A stretch of 64,000 nucleotides of DNA, taken from NCBI GenBank assembly GCA_020746105.1, contig CM036621.1, positions 53,478,264 to 53,542,263 of the forward strand, written 5' to 3'. Numbering within the stretch: position 1 is the stretch's first letter; each line of letters starts with the position of its first letter. Under the pieces are notes generated by a model, which saw only the letters and a program-made list of their open reading frames with translations, had not been told where the DNA came from and did not search any database. This document shows positions 38,555 to 52,100 of the stretch, piece after piece. Made by a program: the position numbers and the translations under genes. The DNA is from Trogon surrucura. Taxonomy: Eukaryota; Chordata; Aves; Trogoniformes; Trogonidae.

Positions 38555-39734
38555 TTTTTTGTTGTGGTTTGTTTTTTTTTTTTGCCCCTGGACTCCTCAC
38601 TTTCTATCAGGAAAAAGAAATGTTCTATCCTATTATCTGTAATAGCCAAGCCTGGCGGACCTATTTCTGGAATACCGACTCCTAGATTCAAAAGCAGAGT
38701 GCACGTTAAGATAGGTCTTCTCTATTTCAGTGAATGCCCTGCACCCTCTGGTGTTGGCTGTAACAACACAGGAGCTCTTTCCTTGGCATTTCCTTTTGAG
38801 TGGCTCAGGCAGAGCGTCCCTGCTCATTGGGCTGAAATGTTTCCTTTCCTCTGGCACCCCACTGAGCTCCCAGCTTCACATGAGGATCCCAGGCAGATCC
38901 CTGCAGGTTGCTGGTTCTCTCAAGTGATGGAGACCCATGCACGCAGGTCCCGGTCCTTCTGCCGAGTCAACTGCAAAGGATTAGAGGAGTCTGTAAGAAA
39001 GGCACCCCTCTGTAAGTAAACTTTCTTTATCTACCACCTGTAATGAAATCCTTCAGGAGTCTGACTTAAGGAGAACGTTTCCAGCAGTCGCATGGTTTTG
39101 GAAGTTGAGGATGCAAAGAAATCATCCGTTCTGTAGGAATAGCACCCCATCCTCATCTTCCTTTTCCCTTTCCCTTTTGTATTTTTTAAGAATTTGGGTG
39201 GTTTCTATCTCCACTAATCTGTCTGCATCTAAGTGACGGAGCCACACCTCTTGTCTGTCCCTACATGCTGGCACCAGTTCAACTCTTCAGCTTGTTTCAG
39301 ACTGCTGTTGATTGTTGCCTGATTATGACTTTTGTCCAGCTTTCAAGGCCCTGTATTTTCTGGTAAATCCCCGTGTGACAGTTTAGGGCAGGAAGGTGGA
39401 TGTCAAGGAAGCTGTCCAATTTTCTGTAGTGGGAATTGAGGACATTTAAGTCTCATAGGCAGGACACTAATGCCAGGGAGACCCAGGAGTCAGCAGGATC
39501 AGGCGGTGGGGAGAATTGTGACAGAGCAGGACTGTGGCTGACAGAAGGGCTGCATGGGCCCAGGTGAGCTCCTGAAAACATGCTCAAGAGCCAGAGACTA
39601 ATAGTGCTCTTTCCCTGTGGGTACTCAAGCTGACTTCTTGTGGAGACAACAAGTGAGGCTTGGGAAATTGCCACAGCTCTTCATCCTTTCCTCCTTCTCT
39701 AAGGCACAGCGATGAAAACCACAAGTGGATGCTT

Positions 39735-39860
39735 GTATTTTGCTGGATGAGCCTTTATTGAAATACTTGACATATAGTTCCTCTGCTCGTGCAATTTTGT
39801 CTTTTCAAAGGGACATTATAATTTGCATGGGAGGCTCTTGCTGGGTTCTCTAAGCTCTTT
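39735..39860 (-). other. CPO: CPO 3' untranslated region
   Basis: A short 3' UTR of about 125 bases runs from the TAA stop to just past the poly(A) signal at 39754-39759. Cleavage is estimated at about 39735. It contrasts with the long UTR of the convergent KLF7. Confidence 0.75.
39754..39759 (-). terminator. CPO: CPO poly(A) signal
   Basis: On the - strand the sequence reads CAATAAAGG, about 100 bases after the CPO stop. It is followed by a GT-rich stretch containing TTGTGGTTTTC and GCTGTG, as expected for a cleavage site. Confidence 0.85.
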
Positions 39861-40129
39861 TTAAGAAATGGTCCATGTAAGTACAACACTCAGGCAAAGG
39901 CTCAGGCCCAGCCTGCTGGAGGTCAGCATCCCAGCCCCACCTGAGAGGTACTTCTCATCAACATAGTCTATGATAGTTGTCACAGCCAACATAGTCTCCT
40001 CACATGTGGGTTGGATCTGGTTAGGGGGTAGAAGAAATCCATGGGTACCTTTGTCTCGCAGTTCAAATGTGTAGGAGAAAGGAATGCCAATCATGTGAGC
40101 CCAGTCCCGTGAGGAGCCTGAGTTGTTGT
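39861..40129 (-). CDS. CPO: CPO exon 9 (Arg255 pocket, catalytic Glu, GPI signal)
   Basis: The exon encodes residues 298 (shared) to 386 and the TAA stop. The acceptor is ACACAG|ACAACAAC. It carries NNSGSSRDW, in which Arg305 is the S1' selectivity residue, and SYTFELRD with the catalytic Glu320. A Cys in PTCEETM follows. The last residues, from about SGGAG (360-364) onward, run into a hydrophobic tail [16 protein letters not shown], the pattern of a GPI-attachment signal with a small-residue omega site near 360-363. The omega site is inferred. Confidence 0.95.
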
Positions 40130-43100
40130 CTGTGTATTTAAAAGTAGAGGGTAGATTTATGTATTAAACATGGTTCTTTGAAAATACTTCTTGCTGTAGT
40201 TAATGCAAGACTATACCAGATTCCCTAAACTAAGCAGTAACCATATATCACTGTGGCATGGAGAGCAGAGTTTCTAGGTGCAGCGATTCTTAATTACTCT
40301 AAAAGTCTTCCATGGAGTTTCCTAAGTGAAACAATCCTCCATAAAGTGGTATTGTACAATAAAAGGAGATGAGTTCCAGAGTTTCTCTGGTTTTAGCATT
40401 TTACTGTGATTAGTGTGGGATGCAAGATGGATTGGCCATTTGTCTGTTCTCGTACTTCGTTTTCTACATTGACACTGTCTGGAATTTCTTTGTTTACTAG
40501 TTTTTAAGCATAATTTTGGTTGTCTGAAAAATTTGTGGCTACTCCCTGCATCACTGTTCTTCTGCCTCATGGACCTTTTTTTCTTCCCTATTCGGTGTCT
40601 GTAGAAACCCTGGCAAAATGCAGTCCCCAGCATGGACGAGTTATCATGTACTTCCACCGCATTGCTCAGGCAGCAGGTGACTTGTGTGACTCAGGGACTG
40701 ACACAGACAGATGCTGTGAATATGCAAAACCACATGGCTACTGGAGCCAACTACTTAGTGTTCTGAGGGACTAGCGTGATTTACTGGGAAAACATAGGGT
40801 TTACCAGACCTTCTCTAGGGCCCTCTAGTCCTCTACATAAAGGCTGTCAACTAGTATCAGCTGTGGTGGTGTGTTCATGATGTAGCTATCCTGTCCATCA
40901 GGAACAAGGCTGAAACCAATATATTTCACACAGAACTGCAAGCAGCTGCCGTGTGATAATGTCTGACAGAGTAACTATGGACCTGATTATGATTTTCAGT
41001 TTTGCTTGACTCCAGTGAAGACAAATAGGAGTTTTGCAGGGTCAGGATGATCTATCACCAATCTCTTTCTGTCCCCTGTGATGTGTCTGTGAGGAATTCA
41101 TGTAGGAATTAGCTTCTGAACAATGTCTTCTTTCTTCCCGCAGGCAGCTTTATAATGTACTATGTTATCTTGTTTTCAAATGATTGCTGCTTAGATGTTC
41201 CACCAAATCAGCCCATTAAATATTACTCAAAGAGGAAACTCAAGCAAAACAGTACTTACTGATGCCTATGACACAAGAATGACTCTCTTTGAAAAAAGCC
41301 AGAGCAACGAAAGGGAAACATAAAGAAACTTACATAGAACTAGAGAGGTTGGTCCTACTCTATAGCTGGTCCCATACTTTCCCATCAGGGCAGCAGCTGC
41401 TTTCTCTGCAACAAGCATCTGTAAGTGCAAAAGAGGAACATCATTATTATCAGTGCCTGTAGATTCCACAGTTATTCTGAGCGGACAAACTTTTTGTCTC
41501 CTTCAGCTTTGTTTTTACATATGATCAGCTTTAAGTTTTGGTATTGTTAGTACAGGACTTTAGAGAAATCCGTTACAAACATTTAGACAAATTGTTCTTG
41601 ATTTCTTTAATGCAAAGTGTATTAAAAATTTAAAAATTACTCTGCTATTAGATAGAGAAGATATTTTCTCATAAAGCTAGAGGGCTGTCTTCTGGATCAT
41701 TAGAGTCTATGCTGTGTAGCATGTTGATACTGCCTACTGCAGTGACTGATCTCTTAGACTTGTTATCTTGCCCCAGACTCTATCCCACCATCTTTAGAAA
41801 CTGAGCCACGGACAGGCTAAGTGACTTCTCCGATGACTAATATGAAGCCTGAACCCAAGTCCCTCATGGTCTCGACTCTTGCTCCAGCTACTGAGATGTT
41901 CATAAATACACATGTTAATGAACTCAAATTAGAACACTCAGAACCTGAGGGGAGAAGTTTCCAAGAAGTAGGTGCCTATTTTGCTCCCATTCTCCTAGTG
42001 AGCACTTTCTGGACACAACTGTGACAACGATGGGTGCATAATGTTCTGGCATTCTAAAGTGGAAATGCATTCTTGTATGCAGCAAGAACTTGGTGCTCAT
42101 CTTCACTGACCTTGCATTGCAGTAACCCTATCTGTAATAGTTTGGGTTTCCTGATTTAAGATGAAGGGTTAGGATTAATTCTGAGGCAAATAAACCTTGC
42201 TGATACTGCATGGAGTGGCTGTAACTCTGGCAGCCAAGTCCCTTCATTGAGCCAGCTCCTGTGAAGGAAAGGCAAGAGGGCAAATAGAGTTGTGCCACAT
42301 GCTACTGCCTGTACTCATTCTCTAGAAGTGCAGAAGATTAATGTTTTGTCCTACCAGTTCTTCATTGTTACTTGGAGGTTTAGTTGTGGAACCATAAGGA
42401 GTGAGGATATATTGTCCATAAGAGTGAATTGTTAAATAGCACAAAATGTCACTCTTCTTCCTTTCAATAAACTGAGCCACAGCTCTTGTCTCAGGCTCTG
42501 ATTCTGGTCCAGATCCACAGAAGATTTCACTGCTGCAGTTATAAGAAACACCAATACCTGGAGAAGAATACAAAGGGAATCAAAGGAGAGATATACACAT
42601 GCCAGTTCAGAGGGAACAGGGAAATTTAGCTTGGAGTGTTAAGGAGTGTGCTTATGTGGGCAGGGAGACTAGACAGCTCAGTGGGACTTTAACATCTTAC
42701 TCTGTTGGTAGCAACTAAAATTCCCCTCAAGACTGAAATATTTAGCATGAGCTTACAGGCTGGCTGCAATGAAAACACTCTGACACCACCACAGTGTACC
42801 ACCTGCCAGGGAACCTTTGGAGGCTCCTTGAAGTTCATGGTAAACACAAATACTGGCTGTTAAGTGGCTAACTCCCAACATTGCTTCCTGGAGCTGATGC
42901 TTGCTCCTGCAGTGAATTAAAGGTATAGTTATATAAGCAGCAATTTTCTGCACAGGCAAGTAAATGCCAGCTGGAAGTCGATGGCTTCACATTTTTACAA
43001 ACCCGGATTTTATTTTTACATATGTCTCAATGACTAGGCGAGTATTCCTTTCCTATAGAACTTCACCTTATTTCAGACACTAGTTATTAATCTCAGTTTA

Positions 43101-46100
43101 CATTTGTTTTGCTGATCTGAAATACTTGGAACTTACTGCCCCAGGAGGAATTGAAGTTTCGGTTCAAATCTGTCCCGTAGCATGTACCATTCATATATGG
43201 AGAACGGTTTTTCCTCCATAGACGCTCCTAAATGAAAGTAAATTCAGTTTCATAATAACAATTCAATGATCCATAGGATCTAGTGATAATATGATGGAAA
43301 GACTCTTTTATTTTAGATATCTGCATTCTGAGTAACTCTTGCATTGTAAGAGTGCAACTCTGTGTGCCAAGGTGATAAAGCTTAGTGATAGAACATTTTA
43401 TCTACTACAGCCAGGCTGTCATCTTCCACAAGCCTGCATGCAGTTTGAAATGAGCCTCCTGAACTTTTTTTTTAAAAAAAGAAAGAAAGGTATGGTTTTT
43501 TCTGTAGTGCTTTACTGCCTTCATGCAGCGTTTCACTCTTAAGAAAGACTTGGCATTATGAGGCATATCTCTGTGTCCAAGAGATGATAGCTGAACTTAC
43601 ATTTGTTTCAGATTCGAGATGAAAGCTTTTTTGTCCGCTAATCTTGCTGCTGCTCCTTGGTTCCCCACTACACTCGCTGCTATACTTGGCTCTCTGCAGA
43701 CGACCCTGCACTGCCTGTATGAGCTTCCTGGCTGAATTAGCCGTGCATCCAAGTGGAATGTGTGGTGTGCCCCAAGCCTGCCAGGAAGCAAGCTGGGAGA
43801 CACCAGGATCTGTGTGATAGTAGGCTGAGCCTGTTGGGCCATGCTGAGGTACTGCTTAAAAAGACGCTTTGACTGGACTCAGGAGCCTGGAAGCATGATG
43901 AAGACCAAATTTTTGCCTTATACTTCATGTCAGAAAAGGAAGATTATTTGGAAGGGCACACCTGTTTCCAAACAGTGATTCTCTTCCTGTCCCATGCTGC
44001 AAAGGTAGAGCCATTTGCTGGCTGAGATCTTTTACAAAGAATGACTGACTCCTCCAGACCTGATTAACTCCATCAACCAAGAATTGAGCTGTTAGCAGGG
44101 AAATAAGTCCATCCCCAGAAACCCAAAAGCAATTGATCCTGTGGTTTTGTCTTTCTCTTTTCCCAAGGCTCATGACATTTGCTAAAAATTTTTTGTCCTC
44201 TAATCTCAAGTGACTGCTAATTTACCAGAAGAAACAAAACCCCTCTGCCATGAGGTTTGTGTGAGTAATGATTCTGTCACTGTTCTCTGTTTAAATATAA
44301 TTGCTATGATTGTATCTAAAATTAACAAAACAAGCTGTGCACATCTAATTTTCAATCTACTTCCTGGATTTTCACTACTTACTTTTTCCCAGGAATAGAT
44401 GTAACCATCAATATTGAGGACTGGCAAGACATAGAGGTCCAAATTCTGCAGAAATCTGCTTATCTTTGGGTCAGACTTGTAATTTTGAAGAATCTGAAAG
44501 GAAAAAAAACCCAGAGGACTGAGCAGAGAATTTAGTGGTAGTCACTGGAAAGGGCTGGTTTAGAACTATCAGCAGGGAATCACTCACTTCTGGATATCAC
44601 CATGGCATCCCAGATCTCTTTGACCCCCAGATATGTGAAGATATCTATCTTTTGCCATTAATGAAGTGACGATGCATCTAGTTACAGTGTACTTCATATG
44701 GGTAGGGTCTTGCAGGTATGAAAGCTGCATGATAGTGTACCTCTGCTCCGGGTACTTCCAGTACACATAGAACATCACTGTACCAAATTTCGCTTTATTC
44801 TGGGGGGGACTGTGGCTTTATGATGCAGAGAATTTTGATCCAAAGCCACTGTGGGAAGCGGAGAGATTGCTATCCAGTTCCGTGGCTTTGGAATCAGTTT
44901 AGGTGGCGGAAACAATGTGCTAACAAATATTGTCCTGTATCTCATCTCAAAGTGTGATATGGACTCAGATCTCCACGGGAATCTGTACTAGGTACTAATT
45001 TTGAAAATCATATTTTAACAGAAAAACTACAATTCTTGATACCCTGATAGATAAGAGAACTGAAGTATCCAAAGTGATATGGCTTGGTTATTATGTAAGC
45101 AGAAAAGCGAGGACTCACTTCTTTCACAAACCACTGGCAGAAGGCTGGAGAGATCCATTCTCTGGCATGAATCCCACAGTCCATCCAAATGATCTTTTTG
45201 GTGTCATCTGATGGTTGACTGATCTGAGAGAGTGTAAAAATAATAATTTGGAAAACTGTTACATTGCAATAAAACAGCCTAGCATAATACAGAAAGAAAA
45301 GGATGTACCTTGATGTGCCGTTGAGCCATCTGAGATTATTATTATTACAGACATCATTATGGCGAGCTCTCCTTTCTAATAACCCTGTCACTTCAGTATC
45401 ACAGGGCAAGAGTTTTAAAATGTATGTTGAGCAGGAGTGTCAATAAACCAGTTTATTTTTCATTTATATTAGTCACTCACAGAACTGTTTGTTCTCACTT
45501 TGAAATTTTTTAAAATTTTTTTTAAGAAAGGGACACAAAAAAAGGAAAGGAATCTAATTTTACTCAGTGATAGGAACAGATTAGAAAATAACTAAATTAT
45601 TAAGAATACAGTTTTTACTAGGGCATCCAGCAAAAAATGTCATGGAACACTCCTAGCAGAAAGGCTATATGCTGTAAAAAGTAATAAACCAAACAAAACA
45701 AAACTCTTTCTCCTCACACATGGCTGTTTCCAAGCTAGTTGCAGCTCAATTTGTATTTCTAAGCAAGACATCAGTTAAATTTGTTGTTTTCACTGCATAA
45801 TAGCAATAGCAAGGTTACGGTGACAGTGTATATGAAAGTTGGCAAATCTTACTGTAATGCAGAGGAGTAAAACCATCTATTATTTCAGTGAACTGGGATG
45901 AGCACTGTCTTAGGAACAATCTGAATCCTGCTTTCTCCTGCGTACTTTTTTCCAAAGTTTTTATTTATTCATTTTAAGAAAGTTCCTCCCTTACCTGCAG
46001 ATAATATATTGTTCGATTCTCCGTTGTCTTCCCCAGGTAGTGCTGAGTCACCAGCTCACTGTTGTTCTTCTGGATCTCAGACATCCATTGATAAATCTGA

Positions 46101-49100
46101 AATAGTCACCGAGGATTCTTGGTGCAAAGTGGGAGTTTCCTTGTCTTTCCCATCTCCGTTTCCAGATTAAAGCATTTTCTTTTGCATGGGCAAGCAATGT
46201 TTTCCTCGGAGCTTATTTCAATCTGTGATAACACTTAACCCTCACGGAAGGCCTTTCGTTTGCCTCAGAGCACAGACATGGTCACATCTCACTGGGTGTT
46301 AAAGATAACACCACTGCAATAAAACACTGATATTCTATTCTGGATCTTACTCAACATGCCTGTCCTATCAGTCATCTTTCTGTTGACTTCAGCAGACGTG
46401 GAGCCACATCACCAAGTCTTCAAAGCAACAGTACAATTTCTGCCCTATCAGGACTGAGTTTCCATAACTGAGTTCAGCAGCAGTCACCCACAATGGGTAG
46501 CTCAAACAAAATATACATGAGGATTGACTCTGCTCTCTCAGTCTTGTGTGGCTAGGAGGAAGAATATCACCGTGTTCTACCTTTGTCCAGGCTTACCCAC
46601 TGGTCTCTGAAACATAGAATCATAGAATCATAGAATGTCAGGGATTGGAAGGGACCTCGAAAGATCATCAAGTCCAATCCCCCTGCCAGAGCAGGAACGC
46701 CTAGACTATGCCACACAGGAATGCTTCCAGGCAGGTCTTGAATGTCTCCAGAGAAGGAGACTCCACAGCCTCTCTGGGCAGCCTGTTCCAGTGTTCCGTC
46801 ACCCTCACTGAGAAGAAGTTTCTTCTCGAGTTTAAGCGGAACCTCTTATGTTCCGGTTTCAGCCCATTACCCCTTGTCCTATCAGTGGTTGTCACCGACA
46901 AGAGCCTGGCTCCATCCTCGTGACACTCACCCTTGATATATTTGTAAACATTAATGAGGTCACCCCTCAGCCTCCTCTTCTCCAAACTAAAGAGCCCCAG
47001 CTCCCTCAGTCTTTCCTCATAAGGGAGATGCTCCACTCCCCTAATCATCCTAGTTGCCCTGTGCTGGACTCTCTCCAGCAGTTCCCTGTCTTTCTTGAAC
47101 TGAGGGGCCCAGAACTGGACACAATATTCCAGATGGGGTCTCACCAGGGCAGAGTAGAGGGGAAGGAGAACCTCTCTTGACCTACTAACCACCCCCCTTC
47201 TAATACACCCCAGGATGCCATTGGCCTTCCTGGCCACAAGGGCACAGTGCTGGCTCATGGTCATCCTGCTGTCCACCAAGACTCCCAGGTCCCTTTCCAC
47301 TACACTGCTCTCTAATAAGTCATTCCCCAACTTATACTGGAACCTGGGGTTGTTCCTACCCAGATGCAAGACTCTACATTTACCCTTGTTATATTTCATT
47401 AAATTTTTCCCCGCCCAACGCTCCAGCCTGTCCAGGTCTCGCTGAATGGTAGCACAGCCTTCTGGTGTGTCAGCCACTCCTCCCAGCTTGGTGTCATCAG
47501 CAAACTTGCTGATAGTACTCTCTAGTCCCTCATCCAAGTCATCGATGAATATATTGAATAATACTGGTCCCAGTACCAAGAAGTCTTCACTACCCACCCT
47601 CATGACGTTATTCTCCCCTGAAGTGTCAAAACCTGTCCTTAAATTACTTCTTTCTACAGGTCTCCCACTGTTCATCTTTTCTTCCTTACCAAGTGTCAAA
47701 ACCTGTCCTTAAATTACTTCTTTCTACAGGTCTCCCACTGTTCATCTTTTCTTCCTTACCAGGCTTCCAGAGACTGCAGTAGTCATTGTATTTCACATTT
47801 GGCTCAGCATCAAACATACTGGGACTTAAATGAATAAATACTAGAGATAATGATAAAGCATAATAGGGTATAAAAGTAGCAAACCAACCAACTGAACCCT
47901 AGAACTTTATTTGCAAAACAATATGGCTGCTTCATGCGGAACATTTAGGGTTTGGTCAGGGAGGAATTGAGGATGTAATCAAAATCAATGGCAAATTCTT
48001 GTTTGATTCCACCAAGCCAAGATTCTAATCAAAGAGTGAGGACCAATTCTCTAAAGATGGAAGCCAGAAAGAACTTCACTGATTGCAGCTGAGCTTTCTG
48101 CAAGCACAGAGTTGCTTCCTGTGGCATTTACAAAGAAGCAGCAACATAGAAAGCAAGCAGGCTTGGGTTCCTCTTTACCTCTTCCATTGGATGATACTGG
48201 GTGTAGACATAACCTTCTGGGACCTCCCTGTGGATACTCCTCTCCCTTGGCGTGCTCTGATCCACAAGTTCCTGCACGTCAGGTATTAGGACTCTGAGGG
48301 GAGACAGGAAAGAAAATAATCCATAGCAATTACTGCAGAACTATCATGGTGGCTACATTGCTTACATCAAGAAATGAAAGGATTTAGTCTCTTCTGCTGT
48401 GAACTGCCTGGCAAATTCATCAACATCAGCATAATGGTTACATTCATGTAAGAATAAGTACTGAGATTTTCACTTCTGTTTAACAATAGAGCAATATTTT
48501 TAAACTAGGTTTTTTTAAAGATAGACAATTTTCTACAAAAAAAAAATAGTATAATATCTTCCTTCACCACTTCTATTTCTGAGCAAAACTCTAACCTTTG
48601 GGGAAAGCAGGGAAAAGTGAAAAAATACAAGATCAGTGTTTCATTGTAATTTAGGGAGACATCTTCAATTTGCAAAGACTTGACAGAAGTTTTCATTGCG
48701 ATTTGCAAAAATCAGAACAGAACCTTTCTTTCCTTCAGAAAGCTCTGCTTGCTTTTTAGCTCCAAATTAGTTCTGAAATTAATGTAGACAGGTGTGATCT
48801 TGATCAAGAGAGCCAACAAATCCTTTTCCCTGGCTTCAGAGAAATTTGGATCATAGGCTATCCTTTCTCACTGCAATCAGCCCCTTGAAACACTGTTACA
48901 AATATGTGCTCCTTGTAAACACTCGCGATAAGACATTTGCAAAGGTAGCTTAAATATCAGTGGTTTTAAGCACTGTAAGTGCCAATAGGCTGTTCTGCTG
49001 ACAGTAGCACTGATCGACATTTCTGGAAACTTCACATAAGAAACTTTTAAGAGTAGTTACAGCTGACTTTTGCTCTGAGCTTTGATGTTTATTCACATCT

Positions 49101-52100
49101 GAACTTCAAACTAAAATTCAGGCAGTGCAAATTCCCATGAACTGAAACCACACATGCAAAATGCCTTATCAGAGCTCTGGAGAATTGAAATCCTAGCGTC
49201 TGACACAGTCAGAATATTGATGTCCTGATTATAATTTGTCATTTACGTCTCTATCATTATATACCTAACTGTCATGTTACCTTCCTTGCATGTCAACTGC
49301 CTTCTAAAAGGTGTTTCCTGCTTTGAATCTGTTATAGGAACTTTAACTCTAACGTTGCCATGCTCATCTCAACCCCTTTGCAATACAAAGCCAAAATTGC
49401 AGCTTGGGTATTAAATTATCCACCTCCTTCTTTAGGACCCTACACAAGGTGGACACAGGTCTGGCCCCAACCCAAGGGGAAAAAAAAAAAAAAGATTAAG
49501 CTGCCAACTTTAGTCTTTAAATTTCCACTAGAATCAGTTGAAACCATTAGAAAATGAAGAGCCTTAATATAAATAAGAGGTTAAATATCTTCTGGAATGT
49601 TGTCTAAGTCCTGAATATTTGAACCTGATGCCAGATCATTTGTACAGGCTTCCATCTCATCTCTTTCCATCTCTAGTTGTCAGGGTATGACACTTACTAA
49701 AAAGAATTTGTCAGGCAAGAGGCAGGATGTCAAGATCAGCTTTAACTCTAAACAGCTTTGAAGTGCCACCAATCCTCCTTTAACTTATCTTTGGTAAATG
49801 TCAGTGTATGTCCACAGGCCATTTGTCACCAGCCCTGAAGGAGTACAGTGTTGTTTATATGAAATATGGGTAGCTACTCGTTACCTGAAAAAGCAGTTTC
49901 CAGATGGGAATGAGACTGTGTAAGGAATAGAATTTATTTAATCCCGTTTAGTTTCACAGACACACTTTGCATCTGGATTAGATTTTCTGGGTGGAAGTAG
50001 AAGTGTGGCAGTTAGTGAGGATGTGTAGCTGGATGGGTGTGATGAAGCCTGATGGGCCATTTGCAGCTTGTGGCTCCCAACAGTGTGTGCAGTGGGGACT
50101 GGGACCTTTGTCCCAGGCCAGAATGTCTCTGTTTGGCTGGATGCTGCCAGGAAATTCTCACCAGCCTGGTGGGTAGGATAGGGGTAGAACACTGCAACTT
50201 TGAAGAAATTTGGTGAATATTGGCTTTGAAAGGGGTCATCTTGAAACCAGTCAAGCAACAAAACACAGGGAAGGGAAAAACAGAGTTAAAGATGCTGCTT
50301 CTCTGCAGTGACACTGGTTAAACCTTTGATTCCCCAAAACAGGGAGGACCCTGGGTGCAAGTATCCATGCTTTCCAGGAGCAAAGTATGCTCCTGTAAGT
50401 AGTGGTTGTACCAAGCTTGGCTTCCTGACTTTAGACTAAAAAACTGAGTTGTACGTGTAAGTGCCATCCTCTGTCACTGAGAAGGCAACAGCCGAAAACA
50501 AGACAGATTGGGCTGTCTCGTATCCCAGCTCCAAATTCACAGTTCAGGCTAGTTGGAAAGGGAATAAACAGGTCATAGGGGAATGTTTTTTTCAAACTCC
50601 AATGTATATGTATCATCTGTGCATTGAACAGGTCAAGGTAAGTTGGAGGCACTTCAAACGAAGGTTGGGTCCTATTGTCAGTACTTGCTGACTGTTCACT
50701 GGAAAGGGCTAGATCCTTCTGTGATAGCAAGGAAGATTGTTAGAGCCAGCCTTTCCCATCAGGAAATTAGAGGTTTTACTTGTAAGAGATCTTATGCTGA
50801 TCTAAGCTGTCCTTCACCTCCTGTACCAGAGGGGCTGGGACCCTTATGTGCAGGTCTTCTCCAGCCCAGATGTCTTCAGGCAACGGGGGCTTCCACAAGT
50901 CGAGCTATGCAGAAGAGAAGAAAGAAATGCACAGATCAAGCTCTGTTTTCAGAATGAGAAAACATACTTAAAATAAAGTAGCTGCATATCAATGAATGTA
51001 AGAAGTTTTCCTTCAAGTTCACCCCTCAATTATTCTCCAGCCATCTGTTTGTAGAGCATGCAGCACAGGCTTAGTGTTTCCATTGACTCAGTCACCACTG
51101 GTAAGAAGCAGCAACTTCTTGGAGCCCTGCAAGGAAACTAATTTCTTCCCACAAATTCCTTTAGGTAGTGGAAGGGCAATTCCACCGTACACTAAGAAAA
51201 AAAAAAAAAGTTGGGTAAAGCTTTTTCAAGTTTACTTTAACCTTCATTCCTGTCCAAAGTTACATGCAAATCTGTTTTACAGCCGAAGACCCCACTCTGC
51301 TTTTCTGCACACATGGTTATCCTTACTCACCAGTAAAGTACTGCAAAGATGTTGAAGATGTTGGACTTGCTGAAATGTTTCTGGCATAATATGCAAAACC
51401 TGATCCCTGGAAATTCAGCAGAGAAACAAAATCAGTTTTAATGTCTGCTAAAGTATCCATGTTTTTGTAAGTCTAAAGGAGACACTTTGTTATGTAGAAG
51501 GAAGACAGAGCATGTAACTGAGTGATGTTCCGACACAAATATGTGCGAGTGATGAATTCCTGGAATGTTTTCACTACCGATAGAACTGAGTAATGTGAGT
51601 TTTCTCCTGCTTAGAGCATCAGGTTAACCCTGCTTCCTTGCCAGTAGCAGTTCTTTATTCACCGTACCAGCTTCAGTGAAACCAACTGCACACGCGAGCC
51701 CTCATGTGTGTTTCTGCCTTTGTAGGACCAGGCCCAAAACAGGATCATTGGTAATATGTAACAAACTATTTATTTGACAAGATGCCAGTTGTTTGTTTGG
51801 TTTTTTTTTTCCTCTCCTGTTTGGGAATTATTCAATTATTCCACATAGACTTGGTGCTTTGCTGATCTACTTCAGCATGCAAAAACATTAGATAGCCATG
51901 ATAGAAGAACATTGCTAAGAGTTTGAGCGTTTGTGCACTACTTGTCACAAGAATGGGCATTTATTCCACAGTGAATACTATGGTCTCCAGAACTGCATAT
52001 TCTTACTGAATTCACGGGAATCAAAAGTTTCTAGTACAGGATCTATCATTTTGGATTTCTAGCAAAGACACACAGATCCAGTGTCTGAGTTTGTATTTTC

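Larger units (their letters stand above)
29852..39733. other. Intergenic, KLF7-CPO interval, right part
   Basis: No gene is recognised between the CR1 copy and the CPO 3' end. ORFs up to about 150 codons (for example 38564-39019) have no domain. Simple repeats are listed separately: (TTA)n at 33351, a 20-bp repeat at 36506, GGACAAAAAA units at 38191 and a C10 run at 38545. Confidence 0.65.
42558..46095 (-). other. CPO: CPO introns 3 to 6
   Basis: Introns 6 (42558-43136), 5 (43228-44382), 4 (44494-45118) and 3 (45224-45994) are short and hold no recognised element. ORFs reading out of exons into these introns are extensions past splice sites. The span also contains exons 4-6 and most of exon 3. 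Confidence 0.7.

Noticed and set aside
38564..39019. 151-codon + ORF
   Set aside because: It starts in a T-rich homopolymer zone, overlaps two other ORFs and has no recognisable motif.
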